Part shown: positions 16,294 through 24,501 of the stretch, piece by piece
How the letters are laid out: each line of letters starts with the position of its first letter
Numbering within the stretch: position 1 is the first letter of the stretch
From: Nostoc sp. NMS7
GTDB taxonomy: Bacteria; Cyanobacteriota; Cyanobacteriia; Cyanobacteriales; Nostocaceae
Assembly (NCBI RefSeq): GCF_017115085.1
Contig: NZ_JABXKJ010000073.1
Coordinates: 1 to 38,816 of the forward strand
Reading direction: 5' to 3'
DNA length: 38,816 bases
Notes under the pieces: generated by a model
The model's input: the letters and a program-made list of their open reading frames with translations, nothing else
Told to the model about the DNA's origin: nothing
Databases searched by the model: none
Position numbers and translations under genes: made by a program

Positions 16294-16986
16294 ATGTATT
16301 TGCTGTATGCAGATGAGTCTGGCACAAGGCACGACTCAAACCAACAATATTTTGTACTGGCTGGATTTTGTGTATTTGAGCGTCAAGGATACTGGATTTC
16401 TGATCAGCTTGACCAAATTGCTGCTAGATTTGATCCCGATGATCCAGTATCAGTTGAATTGCACGGTAGTCCAATGCTGAGTGGTAGAGGAAAGTGGAGG
16501 AGCTATCGTAAGAGTGATAGAGAGAAAGCTATTGAAGATATTTTGCAGGTTTTCCTACAGTCACACCCAAGTAACCGACTCTTCGCAAGTGTGATTAAGA
16601 AGGCTGTAGTATCACCAAAAGACCCTGTTGAAGTTGCATTTGAACAACTGGCTAGTAGGTTTGATAGGTATTTGATCAGGCAGCACAAAAATGATAATAC
16701 ACAGAGAGGCATCATAATTTTTGACAAATCCACTTACGAGACAACAATTCAATCTTTAGCAACTGACTTTAGAACTATTGGATACAGTTGGGGTGTTATC
16801 AGAAACTTTTCTGAAGTACCTTTATTTTTAGACTCAAAAGCTTCGAGACTAATTCAACTTGCTGATATACTCGCTTACGCAGTTTTCAGACATTTTGAAA
16901 AGGGAGATAGTAGATTTTTCTCTATTATTCAGTCTAGATTTGATTCTGAAGGCGGTATAGTTCATGGATTACACATACAGCAATAA
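16294..16986 (+). CDS. DUF3800 family protein
   Basis: A 230-residue protein with the family signature YADESGT at residues 5-11 and a C-terminal LIQLADILAYAVFRHFEKGD. DUF3800 is predicted to have an RNase H/integrase-like fold with acidic catalytic residues, here Asp6 and Glu7 and an Asp in LADILAY; its role is not proven, though members often occur in mobile or defence-rich regions. The gene stands alone, flanked by 44-bp direct repeats and preceded by a three-way-junction RNA. No clear ribosome binding site precedes the ATG. Lower GC than secA suggests acquisition. Confidence 0.85.
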   Translation: MYLLYADESGTRHDSNQQYFVLAGFCVFERQGYWISDQLDQIAARFDPDDPVSVELHGSPMLSGRGKWRSYRKSDREKAIEDILQVFLQSHPSNRLFASVIKKAVVSPKDPVEVAFEQLASRFDRYLIRQHKNDNTQRGIIIFDKSTYETTIQSLATDFRTIGYSWGVIRNFSEVPLFLDSKASRLIQLADILAYAVFRHFEKGDSRFFSIIQSRFDSEGGIVHGLHIQQ

Positions 16987-17041
16987 AATTATATTTGTCT
17001 AACACCACACTCCAATGCAACTTTCTGAAGCTAAACAGATA

Positions 17042-17085
17042 CGATCGCTTCTACTTGGCGTAGTTTTGGGGTTGTCTGTGGTGCG
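17042..17085 (+). repeat. 44-bp direct repeat, right copy
   Basis: Partner of 16104-16147. Here the last bases complete a HIP1 octamer (GCGATCGC at 17083-17090), which in the left copy is GCGCTTTA. Confidence 0.85.
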
Positions 17086-17185
17086 ATCGCAAAGTAAAGT
17101 AGTTTATCTAAACTGTTAAACCGTAAAGCTATACCTAATCCTAGCCCAACTAGAATAAGTTTAGGACGCTGGACAGGAGAGAAAA

Positions 17186-17413
17186 ATGGATACATCTATC
17201 CTTGATCAGGTGATTGAGCAACTGAAAGTTATGCCCCAAGACTTGCAGTTGCAAGTGCTTGAATTTGCACGCGCCTTGGCAGGTTCAACAATTCAAGGTG
17301 TTCCAGGTCAGCAACTACTACGTTTTGCAGGTTCAATACCAACAGATGACATACAGTTAATCCGCGAAGCAATTGAACAGGACTGTGAGCAGGTTGACAC
17401 CAATGAATGGTAA
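17186..17413 (+). CDS. Small antitoxin-like protein (DUF2281/VapB type), orphan
   Basis: A 75-residue protein with LDQVIEQLKVMPQDLQLQVL followed by EFARALAG, the helical start of the cyanobacterial DUF2281-type antitoxins, and the C-terminal DDIQLIREAIEQDCEQVD that in such proteins contacts the toxin. AGGAGAG lies 6 nt upstream of the ATG. In intact modules a VapC PIN-domain toxin follows with an overlapping start; here only a short stub of it remains (17403-17444). So this is probably an antitoxin that outlived its toxin. Confidence 0.75.
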   Translation: MDTSILDQVIEQLKVMPQDLQLQVLEFARALAGSTIQGVPGQQLLRFAGSIPTDDIQLIREAIEQDCEQVDTNEW

Positions 17414-17444
17414 ATACCCGAATCAGTCGTATGGTTTTAGCTAG
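17403..17444 (+). pseudogene. Stub of a VapC-type toxin start
   Basis: An ATG overlapping the antitoxin's last codons opens MNGKYPNQSYGFS and then stops. MNGKY is the kind of start seen in VapC toxins that overlap this antitoxin family, but the expected LLDTN motif is missing, so I read it as a deletion remnant. Confidence 0.35.
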
Positions 17445-17595
17445 GATGAGAAAATGAAGATCATTCCCTTGAAAAGTTGGATATTCTTCGTTCTTCTCAA
17501 ATACCAAGAATTGGGCTAAGTCGATTTTTTTATCAAATCCACAATCTGGAATGCAAGGGCGTGTTTCTACTTCTACCTTTATTAAAAATTAAAAA
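17445..17595. other. Intergenic stretch
   Basis: No gene, RNA or repeat recognised. Confidence 0.4.
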
Positions 17596-17814
17596 ATGAA
17601 TATTCAAGAAGCTTTTAATACTGCCGTAGGAGATTACGATTAGAACTACAGAGTACTGGAGGCTATTGCCGATGAATTGGAAGAGCTACATCTGTCTGAC
17701 GGCGGGGTAGTTCACTCTGCCAGTCTTGTCAAGTTTACAATGGGGAAAAGGTCACACTTCAGGAAAGCGCACCATGCCGAAAATCACCCTGGAAGTATCA
17801 GAAGAACTATCTAA
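17596..17814 (+). pseudogene. Small ORF broken by an early TAG
   Basis: From ATG 17596 the frame reads MNIQEAFNTAVGDYD, meets TAG at 17641-17643, and continues as NYRVLEAIADELEELHLSDG, then GVVHSASLV, to TAA at 17812-17814. The amino-acid pattern on both sides is protein-like, so a gene of ~70 codons with one nonsense mutation is likely. The tail overlaps the next gene in another frame and may not belong to the original protein. Family not recognised. Confidence 0.4.
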
Positions 17815-18115
17815 AAAACTAGCACAAGTAGGCGATCGCTTACCTGAATTACTTGCTCTGAGCCTCCAACAACCAGCTGTACCAGCACAAGTTTACCGAT
17901 ATATCCTGGATTTTCTGGCCAGCAACCCCACTCCTGAACAAATTGCTGAATTTAAACCCACCCCCGAAATGCAAGAACGGTTGCGTACCTTGTTAACACG
18001 CAGTAACGCCGGTGAACTCACACCCACGGAATTGAAAGAACTAGATGAGTATGAACGTATTGAACACTTAGTTGTGATGATTAAAGCAGGTAACTTATCT
18101 TATTTGACCAGTTAA
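17774..18115 (+). CDS. Small hypothetical protein, operon partner of the HNH nuclease
   Basis: A 113-residue acidic, helical protein beginning MPKITLEVSEELSKKLAQVG, a ribbon-helix-like opening reminiscent of antitoxin or DNA-binding N-termini, followed by LPELLALSLQQP and PTELKELDEYERIEHLVVM. I start it at 17774, where AGGAAAG lies 8 nt upstream; the longer open frame from 17726 has no support. It ends 2 bp before the HNH gene, a pairing commonly seen in cyanobacterial genomes. A regulatory or inhibitor role for the nuclease is only inferred from arrangement. Confidence 0.8.
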   Translation: MPKITLEVSEELSKKLAQVGDRLPELLALSLQQPAVPAQVYRYILDFLASNPTPEQIAEFKPTPEMQERLRTLLTRSNAGELTPTELKELDEYERIEHLVVMIKAGNLSYLTS

Positions 18116-18117
18116 CC

Positions 18118-18513
18118 GTGAGTGGAACCTATATTCCGGTTAATCTTCGCCGACTGGTAGAAGAACGCGCAAATTACAGATGTGAGTATTGTCAGTTACC
18201 CGCAGCAGTTACCTTTTTCCCCCATGAAATCGATCATGTTATTGCCCAAAAGCACGGCGGTGCAACGAATGTTGATAATTTAGCACTTACCTGCTGGCGG
18301 TGTAACCGTCACAAAGGCACTGACTTAGGATCGTTTGATCCAGAAACAGAGGCTTTTAGTTTTCTGTTCAACCCACGCACCCAAAAATGGGGTGAACACT
18401 TCACCTTTTCAGAACTCGAGCTGCTAGGATTAACGCCTCCAGGACGTACAACAATTAGATTACTACAAATAAATAGCGACGAACGACTAGCTGAACGGCG
18501 GAGATTGCGCTGA
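18118..18513 (+). CDS. HNH endonuclease
   Basis: A 131-residue HNH nuclease. The zinc-type cysteines are C22xxC25 and C59xxC62, with the core H36...D39-H40, Asn54 and His65 of the beta-beta-alpha-metal fold. The start is GTG at 18118, immediately after the stop of the preceding small gene, implying translational coupling. It may be a standalone defence or homing-like nuclease, or part of a toxin-antitoxin-like pair; the target cannot be told. Confidence 0.9.
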   Translation: MSGTYIPVNLRRLVEERANYRCEYCQLPAAVTFFPHEIDHVIAQKHGGATNVDNLALTCWRCNRHKGTDLGSFDPETEAFSFLFNPRTQKWGEHFTFSELELLGLTPPGRTTIRLLQINSDERLAERRRLR

Positions 18514-18658
18514 ATAAAGAAGTGTAAGTCACTGTTCAGAACTGCCGTGGGCATTTACTTACTCTCGTTACAATGATGTGAAGGAAACTTTCAGCAGAAC
18601 ATACAACGCTGAGAATTAGCCTAAAAATATCATTTGGTGCGATCGCAGGAGGCAAAAA

Positions 18659-19399
18659 ATGGGCTTGGCTGGATTAAGAATTGTGTTGGTAGAACCAGCC
18701 GGGCCGATAAATATCGGCGCGATCGCCAGGGTAATGAAAAATTTCGGGCTATATAATTTAGTATTAGTAAATCCCCAATGCGATCCGCTATCATCGGAAG
18801 CTTTGATGATGGCTGTTCATGGTCAGGATATTTTAGAATCTGCGGTATTAGTGGCAACTTTACCAGAAGCATTGCATGGATGTGTCAGAGCGATCGCTAC
18901 CACCGGACGCTTTCGGAGTTTGCAAACACCCTTAGAAAACCCCCGCACTGCACTACCCTGGTTACTGGAGGAACCAGAAAAACCCACAGCACTAATTTTT
19001 GGCAGAGAAGACCGGGGATTAAGCAATGAAGAATTAAATTATGCACAGAGGTTTGTTTGCATTCCCACAAGTCAAGATTATCTAATCCTAAATTTGGCTA
19101 CTGCTGTGGCAATCTGCTGTTATGAATTGTCACAATGTACAGAACAACCTCAAACTCAGACCTTACCCCAAACTGAACTTGCACCAATAGATGTTGTGGA
19201 AGCATACTACCAGCATTTAGAATCACTATTATTGAAAATTGGTTATGTATATCCGCATACGGCAGCTAGTCGCATGGAAAAATTTCGCCAGATGTATAAT
19301 CGCGCTCACCTGAAAACAGGGGAAGTAGCGATGCTACGAGGGATTTTGCAGCAGGTAGAATGGGCGCTTAAAAACCAGAGGGATGGTGAAAACTTGTAA
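18659..19399 (+). CDS. TrmJ/TrmH-family (SPOUT) RNA methyltransferase
   Basis: A 246-residue SPOUT methyltransferase with the knot motifs GPINIGAIARVMKNFG (15-30), ALIFGREDRGLSNEEL and CIPTSQDYLILNLATAVAICCYEL. This pattern is that of TrmJ, which 2'-O-methylates position 32 of some tRNAs, with a C-terminal extension (SRMEKFRQMYNRAHL) also typical of TrmJ. Specificity is inferred from the family. AGGAGG lies 8 nt upstream of the ATG. Monocistronic. Confidence 0.88.
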   Translation: MGLAGLRIVLVEPAGPINIGAIARVMKNFGLYNLVLVNPQCDPLSSEALMMAVHGQDILESAVLVATLPEALHGCVRAIATTGRFRSLQTPLENPRTALPWLLEEPEKPTALIFGREDRGLSNEELNYAQRFVCIPTSQDYLILNLATAVAICCYELSQCTEQPQTQTLPQTELAPIDVVEAYYQHLESLLLKIGYVYPHTAASRMEKFRQMYNRAHLKTGEVAMLRGILQQVEWALKNQRDGENL

Positions 19400-19573
19400 T
19401 TATTCGTTTAATATATACGCAATCATGCCCCTAAAATAATTAATATGGCTTAAACTGAACACAAAAATGCTACTTAGTGGCAAAGTAGAATTTGAGTATT
19501 AATATTGCTTAAAGATTAAGTTTTGGGTCAGGAGTCTGCAAGAAAACAGTCAAGTGGGTCACAAGGAGTAACT

Positions 19574-21124
19574 GTGTCAGAGTCAAGTGACGAACTAACA
19601 GCTTTCTCGCGGCGTCAACCCTTAAATCGCCGCCAACGTCCACAAAAAGTTCAAAAAGTGGCACAAAAGAAAGTTAAAGCTAAGAGCCAGCAGCAAGGTG
19701 CCAATGGACGACAAGCGGCGCTAACACGCCCAAAAAATCAAATCAGTCCTCAGACAATCCCTGGTGCTACACGTAGGGTAAAATCAGGCTTAGTCATGCC
19801 ATCGGCAGTAAAACCAATACCTAGTGTCAAAGGAAAAATTCCTCCTTTCCGACCAGGTGCTGTGATGGTCAAATCAGTACGGATGGAAAAGCCAAAAACA
19901 GGCCGGCGTTCATCGCGGAAGACGCGGTTAAAGCCAATGGCCAAAACCATCTTGTATATTGTGCGGTTATTGATTGTGGGTGTTGGGATGGGTGCAATTG
20001 TGGGCACGGTGTTATCAGTATTAGACCCGGCTAATCGGATTATCACAACTTCTGCGCCCCAATCTAATAGTAATGTGGTGCGATCGCAGCCACAGCCTAC
20101 CCAAACTCCCCCAGGCGGAGTTTCCAGCCTCTACCTATCCCAGGAAATTATCCCTTTGAAAAATGCCGTGCAAAATTTGGCGAATACCAACCCAAATCTT
20201 ACACCCGGAGTTTTCTTAGTAGATTTAGATACTGGTAATTATGTAGATGTCAATGGCTCCGCCAGTTTTCCGGCGGCTAGCACAATTAAACTGCCGGTTC
20301 TAATTGCCTTTTTCCAGGATGTGGATGCCGGGAAAATTCACCTGGATGAAATGCTGACCATGCAACAGGATATCATAGCTGGCGGTTCGGGAACTCTGCA
20401 ATACAAACCAGCCGGAACCCAATACGCCGCTCTGGAAGTCGCCACAAAAATGATTACAATCAGCGACAACACAGCGACAAATATGTTGATTGCGCGATTA
20501 GGAGGAATGGATGCTTTAAACCAACGTTTCCGCACTTGGGGATTGACAAATACAACAATTCGTAATCAACTCCCAGATTTGCAAGGGACAAACACCACTA
20601 GTCCGAAGGAATTGGGGAATTTGATGGCGATTGTGAGTCAGGGAAATTTAGTGAGTATGCCATCACGCGATCTTATGCTAGATATTTTGCGTCGCACCCA
20701 AAAAGACACTTTGCTACCATCAGGTTTGGGAACAGGCGCAAGAGTATACCACAAAACGGGCGATATTGGCACAATGTTGGCAGATACAGGTTTAATTGTT
20801 GTTCCAACTGGCAAGCGCTACATAGCATCTGTGATGGTACAACGCCCTAATAACGACCCCCGCGCCGAAAAACTGATTAGCTCAATTTCTCGTGCTGCCT
20901 ACCAAGAATTTAGCCAAAATGCTGTTACACCAAGCACTATCCCCGCAAATGGTTATCAGCCCCCAGTTGTGAATCCTGCACCCAACGGTACGACAGGCAC
21001 TGTACCCATGAGTGGTTATCAGCCCCCTGTTGTGAATTCTGCACCCAACAGTATGGGAGGAACTGTACCCGCCAATGGTTATCAATCTCCAGTTATGAAT
21101 CCGCAATATTACCCCCCAAGATAA
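19574..21124 (+). CDS. Class A beta-lactamase-like serine hydrolase with membrane anchor
   Basis: 516 residues from the GTG at 19574, chosen because AAGGAG lies 5 nt upstream; a TTG 51 bp earlier is open but lacks support. A long Arg/Lys-rich cytoplasmic region precedes one membrane segment at about 124-145. The outside domain has the active-site motifs STIK (Ser236, Lys239), SDN at 297-299 and KTG at 394-396, so it is catalytically plausible as a beta-lactamase or as a peptidoglycan-active enzyme. The C-terminus has three repeats of the form NGYQPPVVNPAPN, rich in Pro, Asn and Gly, likely a flexible cell-wall-facing tail. No genes nearby suggest antibiotic resistance; a housekeeping cell-wall role is as likely. 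Confidence 0.88.
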   Translation: MSESSDELTAFSRRQPLNRRQRPQKVQKVAQKKVKAKSQQQGANGRQAALTRPKNQISPQTIPGATRRVKSGLVMPSAVKPIPSVKGKIPPFRPGAVMVKSVRMEKPKTGRRSSRKTRLKPMAKTILYIVRLLIVGVGMGAIVGTVLSVLDPANRIITTSAPQSNSNVVRSQPQPTQTPPGGVSSLYLSQEIIPLKNAVQNLANTNPNLTPGVFLVDLDTGNYVDVNGSASFPAASTIKLPVLIAFFQDVDAGKIHLDEMLTMQQDIIAGGSGTLQYKPAGTQYAALEVATKMITISDNTATNMLIARLGGMDALNQRFRTWGLTNTTIRNQLPDLQGTNTTSPKELGNLMAIVSQGNLVSMPSRDLMLDILRRTQKDTLLPSGLGTGARVYHKTGDIGTMLADTGLIVVPTGKRYIASVMVQRPNNDPRAEKLISSISRAAYQEFSQNAVTPSTIPANGYQPPVVNPAPNGTTGTVPMSGYQPPVVNSAPNSMGGTVPANGYQSPVMNPQYYPPR

Positions 21125-21201
21125 TTTGGGATTTTTGAATTTTACATTTTTGCATTAGACATTTTCAGAAATTAATGATCTATTTCCTACTCAGGTTTTA
21201 G

Positions 21202-22317
21202 TTAACTTTTTTGATATCGCATTCCTGGCAGTTGCGAAACTAAATCCATAAGTTCCAACTGTAACAAGGCACCGGAAACTAAGCCAGCAGCCATGCCGGT
21301 TTGTTGGACAATCAAATCGAAGGGTAAAGCATCACAAGAAAACGCATTCATTACTGTTTGCAATTCTGGCGATAAAGTTGGCATTAACTGTTTTGGTGCT
21401 GTGGAAGCCTCGACTCCATCAATTTGTGGTATTGCTCCTAGCATGGTTAACAGTTCGTCTAGTTCCTTGAGGATGAAAGAAGCTCCTTGACTCAGTAACT
21501 TTAAGCACCCTTGAGATGGATGATCGTCCAGTCTTCCAGGTAATGCATAGACATCTCTACCAAATTCATTTGCGTAGGTAGCTGTAATTAAAGCACCAGA
21601 TTTTAACGGCGCTTCCATTACCAGGATGGCGCGGCTTAATCCGGCAATAATCCGGTTGCGACGGGGAAAGTGAGTGCGATCGGGTGGGGTTTTTGTAGGG
21701 TACTCACTCACGACTAACCCCGCCGTCAAAATTTGCTTGTACAAATCCCGATTTTTATGTGGATAAATGACATCTACACCAGTCCCCAAAACTGCGATCG
21801 TGCGTCCACCTGCTTTTATGGCGGCGATGTGGCTTTCTGTGTCAATTCCCTCTGCCATGCCAGAAACAACTGTAAAGCCATTTTTAGCCAAAGCTGTACT
21901 AATTTGGCGAGTCCAACGGATACCATATTCTGAGGGTTGGCGGGTTCCAACAATCCCAACCATCGGTTTTTGTCCGAGATTTTCTTGGAGTTCGACTTCA
22001 CCGCGATAGTATAAAATTGGCGGTGGACTCGGAGTTTCCAGCAGTAAGCGGGGATAATCAGTATCTGCTGGTGTCCAGAAATGGGAGTTTTCCTGCTGGT
22101 GCTTGGTGAATAGTTCTTCTGGGTGTAGGCGCGATCGCTGTTGTACTACTTTTTCTAGTGTCTGAAAACCAAAACCCTCCACCTCTCCTAACTGTACCTT
22201 GGTAGCGTTCCAAGCCGTTGCCAGCGTCCCAAAATGCTGTTGCAGCCGTCGCAGTAATACCGGGCCAATTCCAGAAATTTGCGCCCAAGCTAGCCAATAT
22301 GCACCTTCTTCTACCAC
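21202..22317 (-). CDS. dprA: DNA-processing protein DprA (Smf)
   Basis: DprA binds incoming single-stranded DNA during natural transformation and loads RecA. The 371-residue protein has an N-terminal helix-hairpin-helix region (ISGIGPVLLRRLQQHFG), the Rossmann-like core with VGIVGTRQPSEYG, VVSGMAEGIDTESHIAAI, VLGTGVDVIYPHKNRDL, HFPRRNRIIAGLS and SGALITATYANEFGRDVYALPG, and a C-terminal winged-helix-like region. Complete, monocistronic. Natural competence is known in several cyanobacteria; nothing else for it is in the window. Confidence 0.96.
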   Translation of the reverse strand: MVEEGAYWLAWAQISGIGPVLLRRLQQHFGTLATAWNATKVQLGEVEGFGFQTLEKVVQQRSRLHPEELFTKHQQENSHFWTPADTDYPRLLLETPSPPPILYYRGEVELQENLGQKPMVGIVGTRQPSEYGIRWTRQISTALAKNGFTVVSGMAEGIDTESHIAAIKAGGRTIAVLGTGVDVIYPHKNRDLYKQILTAGLVVSEYPTKTPPDRTHFPRRNRIIAGLSRAILVMEAPLKSGALITATYANEFGRDVYALPGRLDDHPSQGCLKLLSQGASFILKELDELLTMLGAIPQIDGVEASTAPKQLMPTLSPELQTVMNAFSCDALPFDLIVQQTGMAAGLVSGALLQLELMDLVSQLPGMRYQKS

Positions 22318-22439
22318 GGTTCTATCCTCACGCCTACTGGATTGAGTATTCCCAAATTAGGTTTGGCTATTGATATAAAGGCAGAGTGGCGAATGGGAAA
22401 GTTTCTTAAAACATGAAAGTTTAACCTTTGACTATTAAA

Positions 22440-22500
22440 TATTTACTCTTGACTCTTGACTCTTGACCCTTAACCATTGACTATTGACTATTGACTATTC
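22440..22500. repeat. Tandem heptamer repeats (TTGACTC / TTGACTA type)
   Basis: Runs of CTCTTGA and CTATTGA in 7-bp register directly upstream of the DUF1400 gene. Confidence 0.85.
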
Positions 22501-22514
22501 CATTATTTTCTGTG

Positions 22515-23675
22515 ATGAAATATTTCTATCGTCTTTTAATATGCCTATCTGGGTGCTTAATATTTTTACTGCTACATAGTTGTTTTGGTTTATTGCCAAG
22601 TTTAGCAGCCGAAAAAATTGTTGTTAGGTACGGTTTGTTTGAGCAATCGCTCCCGGTGGCAGATATACGCAACTATGGCGAGACACAAAAGGTTTCTGCC
22701 GATTTGCAATCTTTCTTAGGTTATCTCAGCCCGAAAGAGAAACAGAAGTTTCAAGATACTCTTCAGGTGAAAATGTCTCTGGATATTGCGGCTTTAGATA
22801 AGCTCATAAATACAGGAACGGGCAAGCAAATTTTATATTTTGCTTCCCAAGCAACTGTCTTTCCGACACGCTCCGCGATCGCTCGTCCTGATCAAGGCAG
22901 TATACAAGCGCTACGAGCTGCGATTATCTTAGCAGCAAAATCACCAGAAGGTCTAGGAGTAATCAGTTTTCTAGAAGCGTATCCTAGTAAGCAACTAGTC
23001 CTTGACGTGCCAAAAATTTCCAAGTTAGTCAGCATGGCAAATTTATCTTCTGGTTCTGTTAATACGCCGCCGAAAGACGAGGTAAGTTCTTCACCTTTAG
23101 GGCAAATTGCACTACAATATCAAATACTCGCCGCCCAAGATAAACAGTTCTCAGGTTGCTTATTTGGTGATTCTGTTTCGGCTGAACTTGGTAATACCCT
23201 TGGGAGTGGTACTTTTAATTTTGGGTTAAATGGTCTGAGTACAATCTCATTAGTCGAACAACTGAAAAGTTTAATTCCTACCAAGGTGAAATGTGAAAAA
23301 ACCATTATTGCCATCGGTGGAAATGATGCCTGGTATGGAATTAGTGATGAGTTGTTTGGCAAAAATCTCCAAGAAGCGATCGCACTTGTCCGCACAATGG
23401 GAACTAAAGAGATTTTTCTGATTCCGGCTTTTTATTCAACAGTTGCAGCAAGCTTAGATCCAACTGTATCAGCCCCACTTTCTAAAGTGGAACAAATTAA
23501 TCTTCTGATTAATCAAGTTGGTGAAACAGAAAAAGTGCCAGTTGCAGCAGCAGGACTAGCACCATTGTATGAGAATAATGTTCTTAAAGAAAATTTGACC
23601 AGTGATGGCGACCATCTGAATGCAGAGGGTTTAAAAATTTATCGACAAGCATTATTACAAATCCTGGGTAAATAG
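22515..23675 (+). CDS. Secreted DUF1400 / SGNH-hydrolase fusion protein
   Basis: 386 residues from the ATG at 22515; an upstream TTG lies inside heptamer repeats and is rejected. Residues 1-33 form a signal peptide or lipoprotein-like leader (LLICLSGCLIFLLLHSCFG). Residues ~34-180 match the cyanobacterial DUF1400 domain (VVRYGLFEQSLPVADIRNYG; LGYLSPKEKQKF), normally found before alpha/beta hydrolases. The second half is an SGNH/GDSL hydrolase: Ser220 in FGDSVSAELG, AIGGNDAWYG, and Asp364/His367 in DGDHLNAEG. It is probably an exported esterase or lipase-like enzyme; the substrate is unknown. DUF1400 joined to SGNH rather than to an alpha/beta hydrolase is a less familiar arrangement to me. 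Confidence 0.82.
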   Translation: MKYFYRLLICLSGCLIFLLLHSCFGLLPSLAAEKIVVRYGLFEQSLPVADIRNYGETQKVSADLQSFLGYLSPKEKQKFQDTLQVKMSLDIAALDKLINTGTGKQILYFASQATVFPTRSAIARPDQGSIQALRAAIILAAKSPEGLGVISFLEAYPSKQLVLDVPKISKLVSMANLSSGSVNTPPKDEVSSSPLGQIALQYQILAAQDKQFSGCLFGDSVSAELGNTLGSGTFNFGLNGLSTISLVEQLKSLIPTKVKCEKTIIAIGGNDAWYGISDELFGKNLQEAIALVRTMGTKEIFLIPAFYSTVAASLDPTVSAPLSKVEQINLLINQVGETEKVPVAAAGLAPLYENNVLKENLTSDGDHLNAEGLKIYRQALLQILGK

Positions 23676-23704
23676 ATCCCCGACTTCTCAAAGAAGTCGG
23701 GGAT
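23676..23704. terminator. 13-bp stem hairpin after the DUF1400-SGNH gene
   Basis: ATCCCCGACTTCT (23676-23688) pairs perfectly with 23692-23704 around loop CAA. It starts right after the TAG stop at 23673-23675. It lacks a T-run on the plus strand; the same hairpin is a familiar dispersed element in Nostocales, so it may serve as terminator or be simply a repeat. Confidence 0.6.
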
Positions 23705-23811
23705 TTGGGAATTACGTTAGCGAGTCCGCGTACTCTGTAAGAGTTGCAAGCTACGCTTTTAGCGTCTGTCTTCGACACGCTGCGCGAACGTAGAGAGCGT
23801 CATTAGCACTT
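23705..23811. repeat. Composite of small dispersed-repeat pieces
   Basis: GCGTCTGTCTTCGACACGC and GCTGCGCGAACGTAG (23761-23795) share pieces with 30340-30360 and 35485-35510. No gene. Confidence 0.5.
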
Positions 23812-24501
23812 TTAGGCTTTCCAATTGAAAAACCGGGCATAAATATAAGCGATTCCTTCATCAACAATTGTCCGCACACCTTGGCTAGAATCCCACCATT
23901 TCTCTGGATCGTAATCTTGCGTTTTGGCAGCAATGATACCAACTTTGATATCAGGATTGAGTAATTTTTTGAAAATTAGCCAACTCCTACGGGTATGAAC
24001 ATCCAAAGAAAAAAGATTAATTGATTCTATCTGTAAATTAGAATTGGATAACCAGCGATGAAATTCAGCAGCAGATGCATAACTCCGATCCTTAACCACG
24101 AAAGGTGTTGGAACAGCTACCACTTTTTCTGCTTCTAAACCGAGTTTTATGAAAGTAGCGGCTGACACCTCTGCAAAGTTCTTGTATCCAGTCAGATAAC
24201 TTCCTTTTCCTAATATACCTCCGGTACTAATTATTTGACGATAAGAACCGTTTTTAAATTCAGTCAAAGCTTCTTCTATAGCATAATCAGGTAGCCATCC
24301 TTCAACAACTAATACTTTTGCTGATTTTATCGGGTAAGTTACGGCGAGAAATGAGTGTACATGAGTAATAGCAAAAAATATTAAATAAGCAATCAAAGCG
24401 ATCGCAATCGCCCACCCCTGAGCCGTAAGTGTCCACATTTCTTGGCGTTTTATTAGTTTGATTTTGGGAAAATTTTGACGCCGGCGATTTTTGATCTGCA
24501 T
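23812..24501 (-). CDS. YdcF/ElyC-like (DUF218-type) membrane-anchored protein
   Basis: A 229-residue protein with one N-terminal membrane segment at about 29-48 (GWAIAIALIAYLIFFAITHV) after a basic cytoplasmic stretch. The outer part has VLVVEGWLPDYAIEEALTEF, IISTGGILGKGS and VHTRRSWLIF, the pattern of the YdcF/DUF218 family. That family includes ElyC (lipid carrier and cell envelope) and vancomycin-sensitivity proteins, but the reaction is not known here. Its ATG overlaps the stop of the DUF2301 gene by one base, so the two are co-translated. Confidence 0.78.
   Translation of the reverse strand: MQIKNRRRQNFPKIKLIKRQEMWTLTAQGWAIAIALIAYLIFFAITHVHSFLAVTYPIKSAKVLVVEGWLPDYAIEEALTEFKNGSYRQIISTGGILGKGSYLTGYKNFAEVSAATFIKLGLEAEKVVAVPTPFVVKDRSYASAAEFHRWLSNSNLQIESINLFSLDVHTRRSWLIFKKLLNPDIKVGIIAAKTQDYDPEKWWDSSQGVRTIVDEGIAYIYARFFNWKA

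Noticed and set aside
19574..21124. Acquired antibiotic-resistance gene
   Set aside because: The protein has beta-lactamase motifs, but the long basic cytoplasmic tail, membrane anchor and lack of mobile genes nearby fit a chromosomal cell-wall-related protein better.
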